Shown here: positions 35,419 through 45,302 of the stretch, piece after piece | Position numbering within the stretch: position 1 is the stretch's first letter | How the letters are laid out: each line of letters starts with the position of its first letter | From: Eutypa lata | Taxonomy: Eukaryota; Ascomycota; Sordariomycetes; Xylariales; Diatrypaceae | Direction: 5' to 3' | Assembly: GCA_022661535.1 (NCBI GenBank) | Contig: JAKULF010000003.1 | Location: 1,116,001-1,180,000 of the forward strand | DNA: 64,000 nt | Position numbers and translations under genes: made by a program | The notes under the pieces: model-generated | What the model was told of the DNA's origin: nothing | The model's input: only the letters and a program-made list of their open reading frames with translations | The model's database searches: none

Positions 35419-36571
35419 GTCGGGGATGAACTGTATTGGGCAGCGGATCGAGGACTGATGGCTGGTTAGGTTGTCGACGCCGGAGCCCCCCCTTTTCTTG
35501 ACTTGGTAGGTAGGTAGAAATTTCGTCAGAGCTAGCTGTTCTGCCTGTGTCACATGGATACAGTTCCCCTGAGAATAGGGTGCTTCCCCATAGATTTACG
35601 ATCAGTACAGGGACGGGTCGGTAGGAGCTTACAGTAGGGGACGATCATAGCCTAACCTTTCACCCACAAAATATATTGAAGAACGAGAGCTTCGAAGTAT
35701 CTTTTAAGCTAGAAGTGTGTCAAGTTTTCCACACTGGTACCTCACAGCTTAGGGATGTACTAGCATGAGTTCAACCAGGCTTTTCACATGCAATAACCGA
35801 AGATTATATTGACCAATGGGGCGAGGTGATTCAATCGCATCTACACGGACCCATGAATCTGTAACTGATGGAATGCAGCCGTGGTCCCTGGAAAAAGCGA
35901 ATACCGGTGCTGTAGGATGCACCCAACGTTGATCAACGGCCGTTAGCCAATAAACATAGGATCCGAAAGCGAAACTAAAATGACAGGGAACCCTTGTCGC
36001 CGAGCCCTGTGAGCCAAGCACATACATATGTGGAATTAGCTCTAGTATCTAAGTAGGTATGTAATGGAAGGCATTCACATTGTTCAACACAATATGTACT
36101 TATTCTACGAACCGATTTAATGAATAATATTCAAAGAGTGTAGTACATATACAGAGTAGCCTGACGTCACTATCTCTTGTGGGAATCGATTTATGCCGCC
36201 AGGATGTCATTATTGATTCCAGAGGAATTAATACTCTCATTAAGGGGGCACAGTTGAGTTCGATCCAACTAATGGGTTAGTCTTCTTGAATAAGAGTTGA
36301 CGCTGCGGGCTGGTACTCTACACATTGCCACCTGAGGGAGGTATGCCTTGTTCCCTAAAGAGGGTTAATCACGAGATGGCCGGAGGCGAGTTTCAGTTCG
36401 AAGTTCAACAAGTCAACCATCAAGGTCGGTATACCATCTAGTTCACACTAAGTAAAATAATTACACTTCCTACATCTGACAACACACCTCAAACGCCACA
36501 TCCGTGTCCTTGCTCCCCATGGTTTCAACAGAATGGCCTCTTTATTCCTACTAAAGCCTGATGCGTGTGCC
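35419..36571. other. Intergenic between the regulator and the P450
   Basis: About 1.15 kb with no recognised gene. A minus-strand frame at 36027..35749 is open for 92 codons but shows no family signature. Several TAGGTAGGT motifs occur. Confidence 0.45.
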
Positions 36572-38367
36572 TCACGCGACCGCCTTCTTAATCATGATTG
36601 TCTTCTTCGTGTCTGGGGTAAGCGCATTCCCGCGGGCAATATTCGAGTATCTCGTTTTGACTCCATCGGGAAGTTTGATATCGTAGTCCATCAGGATTCT
36701 TGCACAGATCAACTTGATCTCATTCGCAGCGAAAAAACCGCCCAGGGCAGGCGTGTCTCCCAAACCCGAAGCCCATGTTCTCCTTAGTGACTGAGATAAA
36801 CTGGTATTGCTCCTTGCTCTGGTAGTGTAGCGGGTCCTCCGCCTCTCCCGATCGGATTCTGGCGAACCGGTAAGGGTCGTACCTCATTGGGTCCGGGTAG
36901 AACGTCGGATCCTGGACAGTGGAAAGATGAGGCAAGCCGATGGTAGTGCCGGCGGGGATCTCAGTGCCGTCCGAGAACTTGAAGGTCTTTAGCACCTCCC
37001 GAACCAAACGCACGGTAGTTGCGGGGTTACAGCGTTGAGATTCGCGCATAACCGAGTCGAGGAGTTTCATTTGGTATAGGGCTTGTGTCGTCATGACGTT
37101 ATCGTTGGCAGCCATGACGGAGCGAATCTCTTTCCGGAGTTCGGGGATCACTTCGGGGCAATGTCCGATAAGGTCATATATACTACAAGGTGTTAGTGGA
37201 GAGCTCGGATCGGACTCATGGATTGCTAGAGGATTAGACCTACATGTGCGTGGCTGTCATTGTCGTAGTGTGGATTGCTGCCATGCTGAGGTTCAGTTGG
37301 ATCTCGGCGATCTCTTGGTCAGTTTTGACGTCGAAGCTATCGGCTTTATTAATCATGCATTGGAGCAAGTCTTCCGGCATCTCTTGTCCTTGCTTGGCTC
37401 GCTCCCTCCTCTGCCGAAGGACTGGCACAAGGAACTCGTGAGCCGCCCGTCGGTGCTCTTGAACATTCCCGAGTTCCGAGACGAAGTACCTCACAATAGG
37501 ACGAAGGAAGAAGGGCCAACGCTTCAGGCGTGCCGCTGCTGCGAAAAGATCCAGGGTGAACCTAATGCTTGCATGGAGATATTCCGGGCTGCGGCAAAGC
37601 TCGGAGCCGATGAAGATTTGGCCCGAGACAATGGCAACGATGCGGAGAAGCTTCTGACTAATGGTGACTTCTATCCACTCCGTGCATGGGCCCAGTTCCT
37701 CAGGTACTGTGCGCGCCACTTCCGTGGTCAACATTTGGTTGACCTTGGGAAGATTGTGCGTTAAGTCTGATCTGATAATGTGAACCATCAACGGCGTATC
37801 GGCCTTGAGACCTGTGAAACGCGCCTCTGTCAACTGCCAGGGGTATCATGTCAGCTGAGGTACGGGAAAACAAGAGCAGCTCATATACCTTATCCAGAGC
37901 CTTAGCATTGTTGACGACATCATCCGGCATTCTTCGGAGCTCCTCCGTATACTGCAATGGCAAGATAACAATATCCCCTATGTGACATTAATATCAGCTC
38001 GTCAATATAATCAAGCGCGCTCATAGACCTTACCGTCGGATGAAGTGATACGCCATACTGAGTTTTTAAACTAGGCTCGAGTTCAGTAACTGGTGTGAAA
38101 AATGGCATTGGAGTGGTATATCACCTTCTTGTAGCCTTGTTTGTAGAGTTCCACGGCGTGGTCCGTATAATACGCTCGGCGCTTGTGATATCCACCCAAC
38201 TCTTCGCCCACCAGGGGGAACTTGAGAGACTGATGGCTTAGTAGGAGGTATGATATTAGATAGAAGGCACCCAAAGTTGCAAAAGTGCCGAGCAATTTGT
38301 AGGTCATCGAGTAGCTAGTAGCCAAAGAGTAATTAGTAGCCAAAGAGCTCATGGTGAGATTGTCCAT
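36572..38367 (-). pseudogene. Cytochrome P450 monooxygenase, frameshifted after the haem motif
   Basis: Membrane-anchored P450 similar in layout to fungal terpenoid P450s (ent-kaurene oxidase-like). Exons 38367..38125, 38070..38034, 37977..37889, 37833..37244 and 37182..36572; about 522 residues if the frame is rejoined. N-terminal anchor LLGTFATLGAFYLISYLLL; I-helix AAIHTTTMTAT; K-helix ExxR in RESQR; PDPMRYDPYRF; haem loop GFGFGRHACPGRFF. Immediately after this loop a run of six T (A6 at 36732-36737 on the plus strand) shifts the frame and gives a stop four codons later. With five T the frame continues into AANEIKLICARILMDYDIKL and a normal C-terminus. All four introns are canonical. A TATAAATA box lies about 75 bp upstream. 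Substrate unknown. Confidence 0.85.
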
Positions 38368-38441
38368 GTTGATCAGTTGTAGTAAGATATTGTTATGGCC
38401 ATGTGAAAACCCCTTCGCATTACAATAGACCGGGAAGCAGA

Positions 38442-38449
38442 TATTTATA
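38442..38449 (-). promoter_or_regulatory. TATA box of the P450 gene
   Basis: TATAAATA on the minus strand, about 75 bp upstream of the P450 ATG at 38367, a typical core promoter distance. Its preservation suggests recent loss of the gene. Confidence 0.5.
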
Positions 38450-39282
38450 CATCCAAGGTTTCTAAGAACTCCCAAGGTGATGTTGGACGAGCTCAGACTG
38501 CCCGCCGCGCACCACATGAGCTAGAACAATCGGAACTTACGCATCAAACCATGCCATGTTGGCTAAACGTAACTTACATAAGTTGCTGAAACACCTCAAA
38601 GGCGAAGTAACCCGCTGACAAGTGAGTTATCGTACAATCCTCATGCATGCTCATCAATATGCACATGTGCTGTACCGGTATCAAAGGAGTGACCATTAAC
38701 GATCACCAGCTATATATCCCTTCTTGATATGCGGACCTTCAGTCGGCGGATTCGCTCTCGGATCCTGCCCTCAATGGATGCATGTCATATGTAATAAATA
38801 AATAAAAAGCTCCTTACATCCAAAAGCACTGACAATGTCAACATTAACTTCCCCTCAGCTAAGACTAGCAGTGCGTTTCAGGTACCTGAACTACTTAGTC
38901 TCTTCCCATTCTGAACGGATTTGAGTTCCCGCCCGGCCTCCCGGTGATGCCAAGATTTTACCATCAGGGGTAATTCGCGGGGGACAGCACGGGGGACAGC
39001 ACGGGGGTCTCGGAGTATATCCCCGAGCTACTACATAACTAGAAATTGTGGGTGTCCGGCAGTGGCAGAACTGAACTGACAGCAAACCAAACAAACAGAT
39101 CGGAGGGATTTCCTATCCTCGTACATGGGGTGGTGATCGACTAGGTGGGTCCCGCCAGCGACTGATTGCGTTGAAACGAGGATGGCTGAGTTACTCGGTT
39201 CCGGAAAGGGCTTCTATTGGCTCAATCGACGACGCTCACCTTATATACTTAACCCTTCGTTTTATTGTAGGAGAGGCCCTCA

Positions 39283-40018
39283 CTACCCAGCAAGAAAGAA
39301 CGGTATTCTTTTGATAAACATAACTATTTGCCGTCGATATGAAATATATATTAAATGGACAAATTTAACATGTGAGTTTACATCATACTTGGGCAATATA
39401 AATTGATATGTTGTGAGGTGAATATACGTTTTCAAACAGCTAAATCTGCCGGCAAAGTCGTCGATCCACTGAATAAAGGTGCTCCTCCTATAATAACTAA
39501 AACAAGGGTTCGAGTATAGGCTTTTTGCCCTGTTATCACTATGCCTCTGCTGTGCCATAGGTCGGTTCACAATGCCGGCTAGTTCTTCGAAGACATTCTC
39601 GAAACATTCATCTGCGCACATCTTCGTAAAGATCGGCATACGAGAATACGATACTGTCTCCTATGGGGCTCAATATAGGGAACCTTGAAACGGTGCGAAG
39701 CCTGAACAGGGCGATTCGCCTTCATTCACTTTTAAATTCCCGTCTAACGTGCTGCAGGGAGCTTCACAGACCTCATCTTGGCTAGATAGGCCCTACCGCG
39801 AGGTTTCCCGGTCAAGATTGTGATCTCCTCCCATCCGAGTACAATACTGCTTCTCGGCCGAAACGGAATACAACTCAGCCACACATGAACAGATCATTGC
39901 GCAATAGGACACAGAGAAGTATTCTATTGCGGCAGAGGCCCTAGGTGTGTGTCCAAGAGTTTTGATATGTTCCAGATGGAGAACCAAGCCGGAGATCTTG
40001 TACCCGTTCCTTCTGTCT
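39283..40018 (-). pseudogene. Possible remnant of an unknown gene
   Basis: Two minus-strand segments read like protein. The first (about 40,018-39,793) gives SGLVLHLEHIKTLGHTPRAS followed by AAIEYFSVSYCAMICSCVAE and stops. The second (39,640 downward) gives MPIFTKMCADECFENVFEEL and AGIVNRPMAQQR then fades after IQWIDDFAGRFS. They are in different frames with stops between and no convincing splice sites. I do not recognise the family. It could be what is left of a further cluster gene. Confidence 0.3.
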
Positions 40019-40060
40019 CTTGTTCTATTCTTTCACTCATTAAGGTTCTCCTTGATATCT

Positions 40061-40067
40061 ATAAAGT
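40061..40067 (+). promoter_or_regulatory. TATA box of the second MFS gene
   Basis: TATAAAG about 230 bp upstream of the ATG at 40299, followed by a CT-rich leader. Confidence 0.4.
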
Positions 40068-40298
40068 CACAAATATGAAGCATCTTTGATCAAGGACCGT
40101 CACTCTTTTTTGCTGGACACATTCGAGCATTTGAATTCCTTCTTCGAGCCTGGCGCTTGTCAATCCTTTGCTGTCCTTCGTACATCATTTATTTCTTCAG
40201 TCCTATATTCATTCGTTTCGATTCACCTATCTATTGAGCTGATCCTCTTCTTTGGAAAGCGCTACTATCTTCGAAACTTCTACATCAAGATCGCAATA

Positions 40299-42193
40299 AT
40301 GCCTTTGTGGATACTCGATGACTTCAGTTTACCAACGGTGCCGGGAACGGTGACTCTGGCCGAGAAGGACAGAAGGCCAGGTATGTGTGTATATGAACTA
40401 CTTGGAATACTTTGATCTGATTCATTCTGGGCGAGGAGTTAACCGGGGAGTTGAAGAAGATCGGAGACATCATCCTGGTACCACAACCCAGTGACAATAT
40501 AGATGATCCTTTGAACTGGTATTAAATGGAGTACACTCCAATCCCATCATGATGCTAATAGTCGTACAGGCCTATGTGGAGGAAGAATGTCATCATCGTC
40601 ATTCTATCGTTTGGGTCCGCTGTTGTCGCTGCGTATGAACACTTATGATCGACAGCGGTTTCTATCGTGTACTAATAGGTATACTAGGCTGGGTGCCATG
40701 ATCTCCCCTGGATTACACCTTCTGGCCGAGCAGTTCGACAAAAGTCTCGGTACCATCTCGACTTATCTAGTTGGACTGTTCATCTTCTGGACTGACTTTT
40801 TCACATTCTTCAGTTCAGCAGCTGCTTCCGTCTGGGGTAAACGTGTGGTGTTCGTGCTTTCTACCGGTGCTTTGGGTGTACTAAACATCTGGGGGTTCTT
40901 CGCGACGGTTAGAACAGAACTTGCACGAGCTTCTCCATCATAGTCTCATGGCTAACTTGGCGCAGAAATTCGAGCCCTTTGTCGTTATGCGTTTGCTCCA
41001 AGGATTCTTCTCGGCTCCGCTCGAAACCCTCGTTACTTCGACAATTCAAGATGTCTTCTTCGTCCACGAGCGAGGCCAGAAGATAGCTATCTGGGGTCTC
41101 TTGATAAGTAGTGGTGTCCTAGTTGGGTAAACGAAACACTCCATATCCCGTCGTGTTGGCCTCTCTAACCCTGCATATTAGTCAGATCATCTCTGGGTAC
41201 ATCATTCAGAACCTGGGAGTCAGATACACTTTCGGCATCACGGCACTGGTTTTTATCCCATTGTTCGCTTCAATATTTGTATTCGTACCTGAGACCGTGT
41301 ACAACCGTGTGCTACAATCGGGAGCTGTCGACGTAGTCCAGAAGGACGATTCATCATCCTTGACAAACACTTCAAGCAACGTTGAGAAGTCGAGACCCTC
41401 GACCGCCTTCAAGCTCACCGTATTTCGAGGTCGGGTGTCGAGCAAAAGTTTTTGGAGAGAGGTGATCAGGCCCTTCCCCTTGATGGTTTACCCCGCGGTG
41501 ATATTTAGCAGTCTCATATACGGCAGCTTTTTCACCTGGTTTGTTGTGCTCACGGTTCTATCCGTGCCTATTTACTCATCCCCTCCATATAATCTTAATC
41601 CCGCTCAAATCGGCCTCACGAACTTGCCATTGCTCGCCACTGGTATGCTAGGCTCGGCGATATCGGGGTGGATGGTTGACAAGATAGCTCGATCTATGGC
41701 TAGGAAGAATGGCGGTATTTACGAGCCTGAGTTCCGTCTGACCCTGATGGCTGTGGGAACAGTACTCTCTACTGTTGCCTTTTTCGGGTTTGGATATACC
41801 GCCCAAATAGGTGCCCCACTGCCGTTGTTATTAACCTTTTCGTCCCTACATTCCCTAGCATCGCCATTTGCGTCGCAAGCGGCCTATACCTACGTCACGG
41901 ACTGCCACACGGAAGATGTCAACCAGGCCTTTGTCACTATGGGACTTATCAAAGCCATAATGACCTTCTTGGCCACTACCTCTGTCAATGGCCTGTTCGA
42001 AGCCTGGGGGGCAAGTAAATTTTTCTATGGGGTTGCTGGAATCAATCTGGTCATCTGTTCATTTACCATCCCTATGTACATCTTCGGGAAGAGGTTCCGA
42101 GCTCTGGTAAGTCCCCAAGGGCCTTGAAGTGAGTACTTGGGCTCACATTGGATGCAGATTGCTCGAAAGGTTGACAGCAAGATTTCGAGATAA
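40299..42193 (+). CDS. MFS transporter (DHA1-like), first intron acceptor apparently lost
   Basis: Twelve-helix plasma-membrane transporter. Exons 40299-40380, 40431-40518, 40570-40632, 40688-40907, 40966-41126, 41182-42106 and 42158-42193 give 524 residues. Features: start MPLWILDDFSLPTVPGTV; DDPLNWPMWRKN before helix 1; AALGAMISPGLHLLAEQF; YLVGLFIFWTDFFTFFSSAA; the signature SAPLETLVTSTIQDVFFVHE; GVLVGQIISGYIIQNLGVRY; PETVYNRV; and a short last exon after a GTAAGT donor. Intron 1 has a good GTATGT donor at 40381, but the border that keeps frame (40430/40431) follows GG instead of AG. Using other sites, a GTATAT donor at 40389 with AG at 40435 or 40438 would also keep frame and give a slightly altered N-terminus. 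Introns 2-6 are canonical. Confidence 0.82.
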
Positions 42194-43710
42194 ATTCCAA
42201 GAATTTCGGAGCACGCCCCCTTGGGCATTCGGCAAATTCCTTTGGTTATGGATATCATTTGTGGGAGATAGTGGACGTAGGTTATTGCCTTGACTTTTCT
42301 TATTCGACAATATATCTTTGCAGACGGTCTTTAAATTTCGCAGGTTTTCATCTTTTCCGGTCTGGTGGACGTGTGACCCTTTTTTGTTGAAAACAGTTCG
42401 GCCTCGCCTTATCGAACATGTTTTCCCTCGTAAATCGCCAATAAAAGTCGAGTGTTGCACGAGTTGGACCAGTGTATTATTTCTTTAGTGTGAGGTAAAA
42501 TAGCTACCGTGACTCTCCTTAAAGCATGAGGATTCATCCACTGTCGTTACCGAATCAGAAGTCCAACCTCAAAGTATGTGATTTGTTCTAGTATATTGAA
42601 GTTGCATCACTCTTATATTGTTATTGGAAACAACATTTTGCATCTTGGAGAAATTTCCAGCGATGGAAGAGCGCAGGCATGTTATATGTAAGATGATGTA
42701 GATGATTACCGATCATAATTTTACATTTAAGCGTCAAAAAGGATTCAAGAGTGCAGCATAATATAGGTAGACAAGACAGTTGGGAGGGTTATTCTCTACA
42801 AGACAAGCCTCGCCCCTGTCCTCCCTCATTTTTTCGCTTGTAGATGCATGGTAATGTATCGAGTCCTTCGTTCAACTATATAGTCATGTCCAGCGTCTGC
42901 TGTCCTAAGAAGCTGCTCGAGGGCTCTGGCCATCTCTCGTATGTTACTGTTTGCTAACAACGCGCCCGGTTTTATCCCTTCAAGTGAAATATGAACCAAA
43001 GCAATCACATTGTCGAGCACGAAATGGCATAAATCTCCAGCTATCAATGTACAGTCGAGTGACCATCAGATAACAAAAGCCAATATCGACTATAGTCCTT
43101 AATATTCATATAGTCTATTATTCTTGACTAAGGCTTGCGATTGGGGGAGGGGGTTCCTTACTGTCTATGGGATAACTGATGCTATCAAGAGTATGCTAGA
43201 TTGGATTCACTGTATATTATTCAAGGACAGGGTATGGATGACACTGTATCTAGCACGGGTTAAAGGGTGTTTAAATAATAGGGGTGACTGATAATCCGGT
43301 GCCTGCCCCTAAGGAGATATATGAGTTGGGTCTTGAATAGTTGTCCTATGTTGTCACCTTGAAAAGCGATACAATATTACAGTCAGACATATCGTCAGTT
43401 CAGTTCTTCTCATTTCGAAGTACAGATCCTGCTGAGCAAAGTCTACCCATTTTGAATTTCGCCCGAATGGATTCGTCGTTCCTCGTAAACGCCATCTTTT
43501 GCCTACCTCCATTCCCAATGCTAACTTTATAATTTCACAAACGCCATGCCATGCTATGGTTGTATTTCATACAGAGTGTCGAACAGCCGGAGGGGGGTTC
43601 CGGCTCGATCCGACTAGTTTCGTTCGTCTCGTCTTAGGAAAGAAAGGGGTTGACTCCTTTTTCGAATAACATGTCGCGACAAGGGATGAATCGAAGAAGA
43701 AGAAGAGGCA
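42194..43710. other. Intergenic with a possible gene remnant
   Basis: 1.5 kb. Apart from the minus-strand fragment at 42,826-43,047, nothing coding is seen. It marks the right border of the accessory region before CMC2. Confidence 0.45.
42826..43047 (-). pseudogene. Possible C-terminal fragment of an unknown protein
   Basis: A 73-codon frame without ATG start reads IAGDLCHFVLDNVIALVHIS, then IREMARALEQLLRTADAGHD and YIVERRTRYITMHLQAKK, then a stop. The amphipathic pattern looks like real protein and recalls the C-termini of fungal regulators, but I cannot name a family. No upstream exon was found. Confidence 0.25.
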
Positions 43711-44086
43711 TCAGGAATTCGCGTCGATCTCCGACCAGGCCTTCACAATCTTGTCGCGCTTGGCCTTGGCAGCCTCACGATTCCGCGCCGTGCGCTTCAA
43801 CCGTTCGGCTCGGAGGCACAGCGTGACTTGATCTTTGGCGTTGTTGCACATGCCGAGCGACTTCCATAGGAAGCCACGGGCGTGGCATTCCTCGAGGGCT
43901 GTCATTACCTCCTCACAGGCTGTTTTATTGCGTGTTAGTGAAATGAACTTGTTCTAGAACGCAAAGTTTTTTGCTTCTTCTTTCGGATTCGGCGCCGGCG
44001 GCAGTGATAGCGGCAAGGGAGACAAACGACCCGGCAAATGATCGTGACGTACCGATGTTGTCTTTTGTGTGCAGGTGCGGATGCAT
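43711..44086 (-). CDS. cmc2: Cmc2-type twin Cx9C mitochondrial protein (COX assembly)
   Basis: Small intermembrane-space protein needed for cytochrome c oxidase assembly and imported by the Mia40 disulfide relay. Exons 44086..44053 and 43919..43711 give 80 residues. It starts MHPHLHTKDN, the usual Cmc2 start, and carries two Cx9C motifs: CEEVMTALEEC and CNNAKDQVTLC. A basic C-terminal helix (RAERLKRTARNREAAKAKRD) follows. The intron splits the GCC codon just before the first cysteine and has a GTACGT donor. Divergent from the prefoldin gene with a 462-bp shared promoter. Confidence 0.92.
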
Positions 44087-44548
44087 CTTGAGAGGGAAGT
44101 TGGTGGCGCTTCTTGATCAATTCGCTTGTTCCTGCTGCTTAGGGAAGAGTTGGTTTGTCGTCGTGCGTTATCGTCGCCGTCGTCGCAAAGTTGAGAATTT
44201 TGATAGGTCCAAGATCTTACGATTAATGGCATGTATGAAGTACCTTGTAGTTAGTTAATTGATGAATCCCCATAGGCGGGTGTTGTATTGTACAGTGGGT
44301 ATGAGCGCATGGACCACACCAAACACCCCACCAGCTAAATAACCCCTCCAATAGACTAGGTTGGGCAAAGCTCACTGGAAACATCGAATTTCACAGGTTC
44401 AGTAGAAATCGGGAATGAGAGAAGTTGTCTGTCACTCTGTCTAGTTCAACCTCCCCCCTTAACTACTTACCTACTGCCTACCTACTTCAGTACCTGTAAT
44501 TTATTCAGATAGCATTCTGAAACCTTACTTACCCTCGGTACTTTCATC
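44087..44548. promoter_or_regulatory. Bidirectional promoter region of cmc2 and prefoldin 2
   Basis: 462 bp with no gene. TACCTACTGCCTACCTAC motifs occur just upstream of the prefoldin start (44,464-44,485). Confidence 0.45.
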
Positions 44549-45302
44549 ATGTCTTCCAAGGGCATATCGGCAAAGAAGCAGCAAGGTAACTGACAAGTCA
44601 ACGTATTTACCTATGCTATGGTTTGGGATCCGAGTTTGCGCTAACCACCCGATTTCTTTTAGAGTTGCAGACGACGTATAGCAACTACAAGAACACGCTG
44701 CAACAGCTAGCCCAGAAAATTGGTGATGTTGAACAAGAAGCAGAAGAACACAAGTTCGTCTCTATCGTCTCTCCTAAGCTCTCCCCACTTCTCATCTTCC
44801 TCCTACGTCATCGTCATCATCGTCGTCATCTTCACTTAACTCGCGAGCAACTTGATGTGACTCTCGGTCCGGCTAGGCTTCCCCCCTAGCGCTTTTTTAT
44901 TCTCTCCCCCCTATGTAACTCACCGCTTCTACTATCCGACTTCACCGCTCATCTACACGTAAGAACATAGCTGACTATCGAACTAGGCTTGTCCTTGAAA
45001 CTCTAGAGCCTCTCTCTGAGGACCGCAAATGCTTCCGTATGATCAATGGCGTCTTGGTAGAGAGGACCGTCAAGGATGTCGTGCCTGCTCTCAAGACCAA
45101 CGCCGAGGGTCTAAAGAAGGTCTTGGAAGACCTTGTCAAGCAGTACAAGATTAAGCAGGATGATCTAGAAAAATGGAAGGTAGGCTACTCTGCTAAATGG
45201 GGCTGATGCTCCACGAATCCACATTTGGTAGATGTGCAAAAGCATAGTTGCTAAAACTTGGCCGAACAGAAAAAGAACAACATTCAGGTCGTTCAGTCAT
45301 GA
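44549..45302 (+). CDS. gim4: Prefoldin subunit 2
   Basis: Beta-type subunit of the cytosolic prefoldin hexamer, which hands nascent actin and tubulin to the CCT chaperonin. Exons 44549-44585, 44663-44753, 44987-45179 and 45270-45302 give 117 residues, the normal size. N-terminal coiled coil ELQTTYSNYKNTLQQLAQKI; the central hairpin includes LEDRKCFRM-type sequence (EPLSEDRKCFRMINGVLVER, the subunit 2 signature) and VKDVVPALKTNAEGLKKVLE; C-terminal coiled coil KQDDLEKWKKKNNIQ. The second intron (233 nt, GTTCGT donor) is longer than the rest, and the last exon codes for only ten residues. Identity is clear. Confidence 0.94.

Larger units (their letters stand above)
38368..40298. other. Intergenic between divergent P450 and MFS genes, with possible gene remnants
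   Basis: About 1.9 kb. It contains the P450 TATA box, a tandem GCACGGGGGACA duplication near 38,980-39,005, two coding-like fragments (39,793-39,988 and 39,283-39,640, minus; listed separately) and a TATAAAG box at 40061-40067 that probably serves the second MFS gene. Confidence 0.5.
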
